This document shows, in pieces, positions 61,170 through 64,000 of a stretch of 64,000 bases of DNA. The number at the start of each line of letters is the position of its first letter. The first letter of the stretch is position 1. The DNA lies in NCBI GenBank assembly GCA_039545315.1, contig BCIM01000001.1, positions 730,805-794,804 on the forward strand, read 5' to 3'. This DNA is from Kondoa malvinella (lineage: Eukaryota; Basidiomycota; Agaricostilbomycetes; Agaricostilbales; Kondoaceae). A program made the position numbers and the translations under genes. The notes beneath the pieces are model-generated. The model was not told the origin of the DNA. It worked only from the letters and a program-made list of their open reading frames with translations, and ran no database searches.

Positions 61170-61687
61170 CTATTTGCTATAATCACTCTGACTGTTCCAT
61201 GTCCAGAATCTGTTCCAAAGCAAGTCAGCAACGAGGTCGCAATGCGTTTGACTGTACGATAGGGCGACATACCTTGCCAGTCTATCTTTCCAAGTCACTT
61301 GATCGCCCTTTTTCACTCTCTCTAATGCCGATTCCAATTTCCGATAATGATCAGGGAAACTGGGTGGATTCAAGGTGCGTCTCGATATCGGGTACTATAA
61401 TACATCAGATCAGCGTTCGATGACAGACATAACAGATATACACATACCTGGTTTAAAGCTTTATTGGCCAAGAGGTTATCCAGACTCTCCAACATTTTTG
61501 TAGCCGCATGCTGTTCTTTTGAGCTGAGCGTGCGATCTCCTTCTTGAGCTGAATTGACGGGAAACGCTCGATCTGCAGATTGTTGGATAGCAGCTGCGAA
61601 TTGGAATTTTGGCCGTATTTGGTCCTGAGGCCACGCTGAAGCTAGCGTCTTGAGCGATTTGTTGATGCTGCTGCTGCGTAAAGTCAT
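61170..61687 (-). CDS. Cytochrome bc1 assembly factor UQCC2/Cbp6-like
   Basis: Small mitochondrial protein needed for cytochrome b translation and complex III assembly. SLKTLASAWPQDQIRPKFQF matches the UQCC2 entry (L..L...WP.D..K), and SSKEQHAATKMLESLDNLLA and NQYPISRRTLNPPSFPDHYR follow in the family order. Three exons: introns at about 61396-61448 and 61212-61276. Start ATG 61687; the open frame upstream has no ATG. About 125 residues, the usual size. Confidence 0.75.
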
Positions 61688-62118
61688 ATCGTCGTGTTGA
61701 GATGAGTTGCCAATGACGATTTCGCTCAAACGGTGTGTTGCAAACGCCGCACTTTCTCCTCTTTCTACATCAGTCTATGCGCTGTCCAAGATACCTCTAA
61801 CAATTCCCTTTTAGATCAAAGAACGGTCGCCGACACAGAACTTTGAGCGCAAGATTGACTTCCAACACAATCTGCTCATTTCTTTTTGATCACATCTCCA
61901 TGTACGCTTTAGTCCCATTTCGACGTCTAGTACGATCTCGGTTGCTTCGGCGACCAACCCCCTTGGTTACATGGACCATGCTACTAGGAGGCGAAGTTGT
62001 CAGAAATCTTCATTCTAGCTGAGCGTATCTACGCCGTGTTCCGGCTGCCAGGACTATTTGAAGCACCAATTCGTATGTATCTCTTTTCTTCTTTCCACCC
62101 ATCATCTTAATCGTCAAT
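61688..62118. other. Divergent promoter region
   Basis: About 430 bp between start codons of the UQCC2-like (-) and secreted Cys-rich (+) genes. No supported ORF or RNA. CT-rich tracts occur near 62083-62099, close to the plus-strand start. Confidence 0.4.
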
Positions 62119-62775
62119 ATGGTCTCGCTCAAAGTCATGTTCCTCCTTAGCGTTGCCTCCGTGGCTACCGCTTGGCCAATCAAGATTGAATACTACACAG
62201 GAGCCAATTGCTCTGGTCAATCTCTCGTGAGCCCAACCATCTGACTATATTAGGGCGCACTTGTTGAGACTCGTCTTCAGGGAACAAGCTCCTGGAACTC
62301 TGTCGCCAAGGGCGGGACCGTGCAAGCCAACACCCCTCTTTCTGGCGGCGCCAATCGCGCTCAATCTTTCAGGATTAGAGGAGTTGATGTGAGTATTGCT
62401 TGACTGTGCTGGCTTGGATGAGCTAATTTTGCTTTTCTAGAACAACGTAAGTCTGCCAGCGCTACCTGTACCTTCCTGGGCTCGACATGAACGACCGTCT
62501 ATAGTCGGCGCGTGAATGGGAGATTTCTGCGGAAGGCTCAGGTTGCGAGCGGAACAACAAAGTCCCGGGTACTTTCTTTCAAGTGTCATCCTTGGTGCGT
62601 TTGGCCTTTTCACAAGCATGCAACCTTTGTCCTGACCGCAAGCTCCAGCCAAACTACTGGTGCTTCTCGCCTTATGTCTATCCTACTTACACTTGCGTTC
62701 GAACAGTCAAGTAAGTCAACCTTGCTGTTTCTAGGACATTGTTTAATTACCGCCTTCAGACTTCACTACCAATGA
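62119..62775 (+). CDS. Small secreted cysteine-rich protein
   Basis: MVSLKVMFLLSVASVATAWP is a signal peptide with likely cleavage near ATA-WP. The mature part of roughly 100 residues reads IKIEYYTGANCSGQSLGTSS, REWEISAEGSGCERNNKVPA, CNLCPDRKLQPNYWCFSP and YTCVRTVKLHYQ. It has at least six Cys after splicing, consistent with disulfide bonds. No known domain recognised; size, signal peptide and Cys content resemble fungal effector-type or small secreted proteins. Introns at about 62227-62280, 62390-62440, 62447-62505, about 62570-62619 and 62711-62759. The last exon and stop are less sure. Confidence 0.6.
62441..62446 (+). other. 6-nt micro-exon of the secreted Cys-rich gene
   Basis: AACAAC lies between a TTTCTAG acceptor and a GTAAGT donor and encodes Asn-Asn between RGVD and SAREWEIS. 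Frame stays open with or without it (two codons), so inclusion is not forced by the reading frame. Confidence 0.5.
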
Positions 62776-63108
62776 AGGGATGATGATCGATAAGGTCGAC
62801 AGTCTGGCGGAAGGACAATTGCTATCGGACAAAGATATTGCTATTTCGTGCCGTTGCCAAACCAGGTCTCGCCGCCTGCTCGACAGACCACTGTCGACTG
62901 TAGCGCTCGCGCTGACCTAAGCTGAGTCGAGTTGGATGTACAAAGAGCAAGGACATCCGCTGCTGCAAATGATCACCCAACTAAAAGCCATTTCCTCAGA
63001 ACTTGATACCTAAGGATCATGATGCACTGCTCACTTCACATTCGCGTGGGGTCAACGAGGGAAATTAAGACATGCAAAAAATAAAATCAGGTGAGGAATC
63101 AGGTGAGG
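62776..63108. other. Intergenic region
   Basis: About 330 bp between convergent genes; no supported feature. Confidence 0.4.
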
Positions 63109-63640
63109 TTAAACAAGCACTCCGCCAGCTTCTTCCTCGATAGCTTCATCTGGATCTGCTTCAGAAGTCTATCTCCTCAATACTCTTGCTGTCATTGGCT
63201 TCCAAACGGTTCTTCAATACAGCCCACCCTTTACTACCAGCAGTCGGCGAACCAAAAGGACTATCAGCTGCATGTGATAATTGTTCTCCACTTCTTGATC
63301 GTCCGAGGAAGCATCTACCGCTGATAGAGCTAGTAGGTGATAAAGGCGCTCGAGGGGGTCTGCACTTGAGGTGCCGAAGGTTGCATCTTCCGCTAAAGTT
63401 TCCGTAGGTTCAGGTGCATCTCCATTCGGTGTAGCAGGTGTTCGACTACTGGGTATTGAAGAAGAAGAAGGCTGATGTCGATCGAGTACTCAAGGCAGGT
63501 CGGTCAGCAGAAGGAATTGGCGAGACCATTGTCGAATTTGCTTCTGGTAAAGCAGAACGACGCTCAGCAGGAGTGCAGTTTGAGGTGTAGTTATGTCGTT
63601 AGGAAGCTTGAAGAGGGAAACATTTTGAGCTCGGGTGAGG
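63109..63640 (-). CDS. Tentative small unrecognised protein
   Basis: Open minus-strand pieces suggest a short multi-exon gene. The most coherent reading of the 3' part is IPSSRTPATPNGDAPEPTET, then DPLERLYHLLALSAVDASSD and LIVLLVRRLL, joined by an intron ending at an AG just before 63164 to SEADPDEAIEEEAGGVLV. A plausible upstream exon contains PQTALLLSVVLLYQKQIRQW. Start codon and first junctions are not resolved, and another frame (ending IEEIDF) is also open. No family recognised. Confidence 0.35.
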
Positions 63641-63670
63641 ATCGTTGTATTTGAATGGGCCGCGAAACGG

Positions 63671-63683
63671 TGTGTGTGTGTGG
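63671..63683. repeat. TG dinucleotide microsatellite
   Basis: Six tandem TG units in the gap between the two last minus-strand genes. Short simple repeat; no function inferred. Confidence 0.5.
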
Positions 63684-63811
63684 TGGTTTATCGTCAATTC
63701 AGCGCTACGCGGACCAGCTGCACGCTAGCCGGGCCGTAGCGGTTTTGTGGACTCGAAGCAGGCAGAAGCGGGTCGCGTAGCGTCAAAAGCCTCTCTCTCT
63801 TCCAGGCGTCT

Positions 63812-64000
63812 CTACATCGTCTTCCTCTCTAAGGATAACGCACTGCTGCCAGATTGCTGCTTGCGCTTTGGCGGCTTCTCCGTATGGTTGGAGCGAAAGT
63901 ATTCAAGAACTTGGGTGTTGAGAGTACAGTAGGCATCTCTTCCCGTGAGCCAGCCGGACTATCATGAATTTGTTCATTGCCATTGGGAATTCGCGCTTGA
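63812..64000 (-). CDS. 3' end of a gene running off the window
   Basis: After an acceptor (GATAG near 63950) the minus-strand frame reads SGWLTGRDAYCTLNTQVLEY and FRSNHTEKPPKRKQQSGSSA to a stop at 63812-63814. The composition looks like a genuine folded end plus basic tail, but I do not recognise the family. The 5' part lies beyond the window. Confidence 0.4.

Overview
The window looks like nuclear DNA from a fungus with a compact, intron-rich genome. A yeast-like or dimorphic basidiomycete fits best. The supporting signs are many 45-65 nt GT-AG introns (acceptors often AAG as well as CAG/TAG), short intergenic gaps, and a fungal gene set: HapX, PAP1-type bZIP, Pex11, Pex30-type peroxin, Ayr1 and GH114. 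Species cannot be fixed from sequence alone. I saw no rRNA, tRNA, CRISPR or complete transposon. Most proteins are split over several short ORFs, and I joined exons by frame, splice sites and family knowledge, so internal boundaries are inferences.

Layout. 0-9 kb: an FG nucleoporin (+), PAPS reductase (-), a long protein with four FAR1/WRKY-GCM1-like modules (-), and an anchored ubiquitin protease (+). 9-20 kb: a minus-strand block of RhoGEF, APC4, mitochondrial uS12 and a large Ser-rich protein. 20-26 kb: MYST acetyltransferase (+), a GCIP-like protein (-), a Pex30-family peroxin (+) and a PAP1-type bZIP (-). 26-38 kb: Kre33/NAT10, a C2H2 factor, a membrane protein and a REEP protein (all -), complex I subunit NDUFA1 (+), and a secreted GH114 enzyme (-). 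38-42 kb: GHITM and TIM50 (+). 42-46.3 kb: two unrecognised genes and a 1.7 kb gene-poor stretch with a dispersed repeat. 46-61 kb: protein kinase (+), Ayr1 (-), DHX29-like helicase, PEX11, ORC4 and HapX (+). 61-64 kb: UQCC2/Cbp6-like factor (-), a small secreted Cys-rich protein (+), and two poorly defined minus-strand genes, the last running off the window.

Most genes are unlinked housekeeping functions. Mitochondrial functions recur (uS12m, NDUFA1, GHITM, TIM50, UQCC2), as do peroxisome/ER membrane functions (Pex30-type, REEP, Ayr1, PEX11). No metabolic gene cluster is visible. The most unusual features are structural: micro-exons of 3, 6, 6 and 10 nt, candidate introns of 22-37 nt, a tandem exon-module gene with the same phase-2 intron after every module, related sequence inside long introns of two neighbouring genes, and a HapX whose basic region has Ser instead of the usual Asn.
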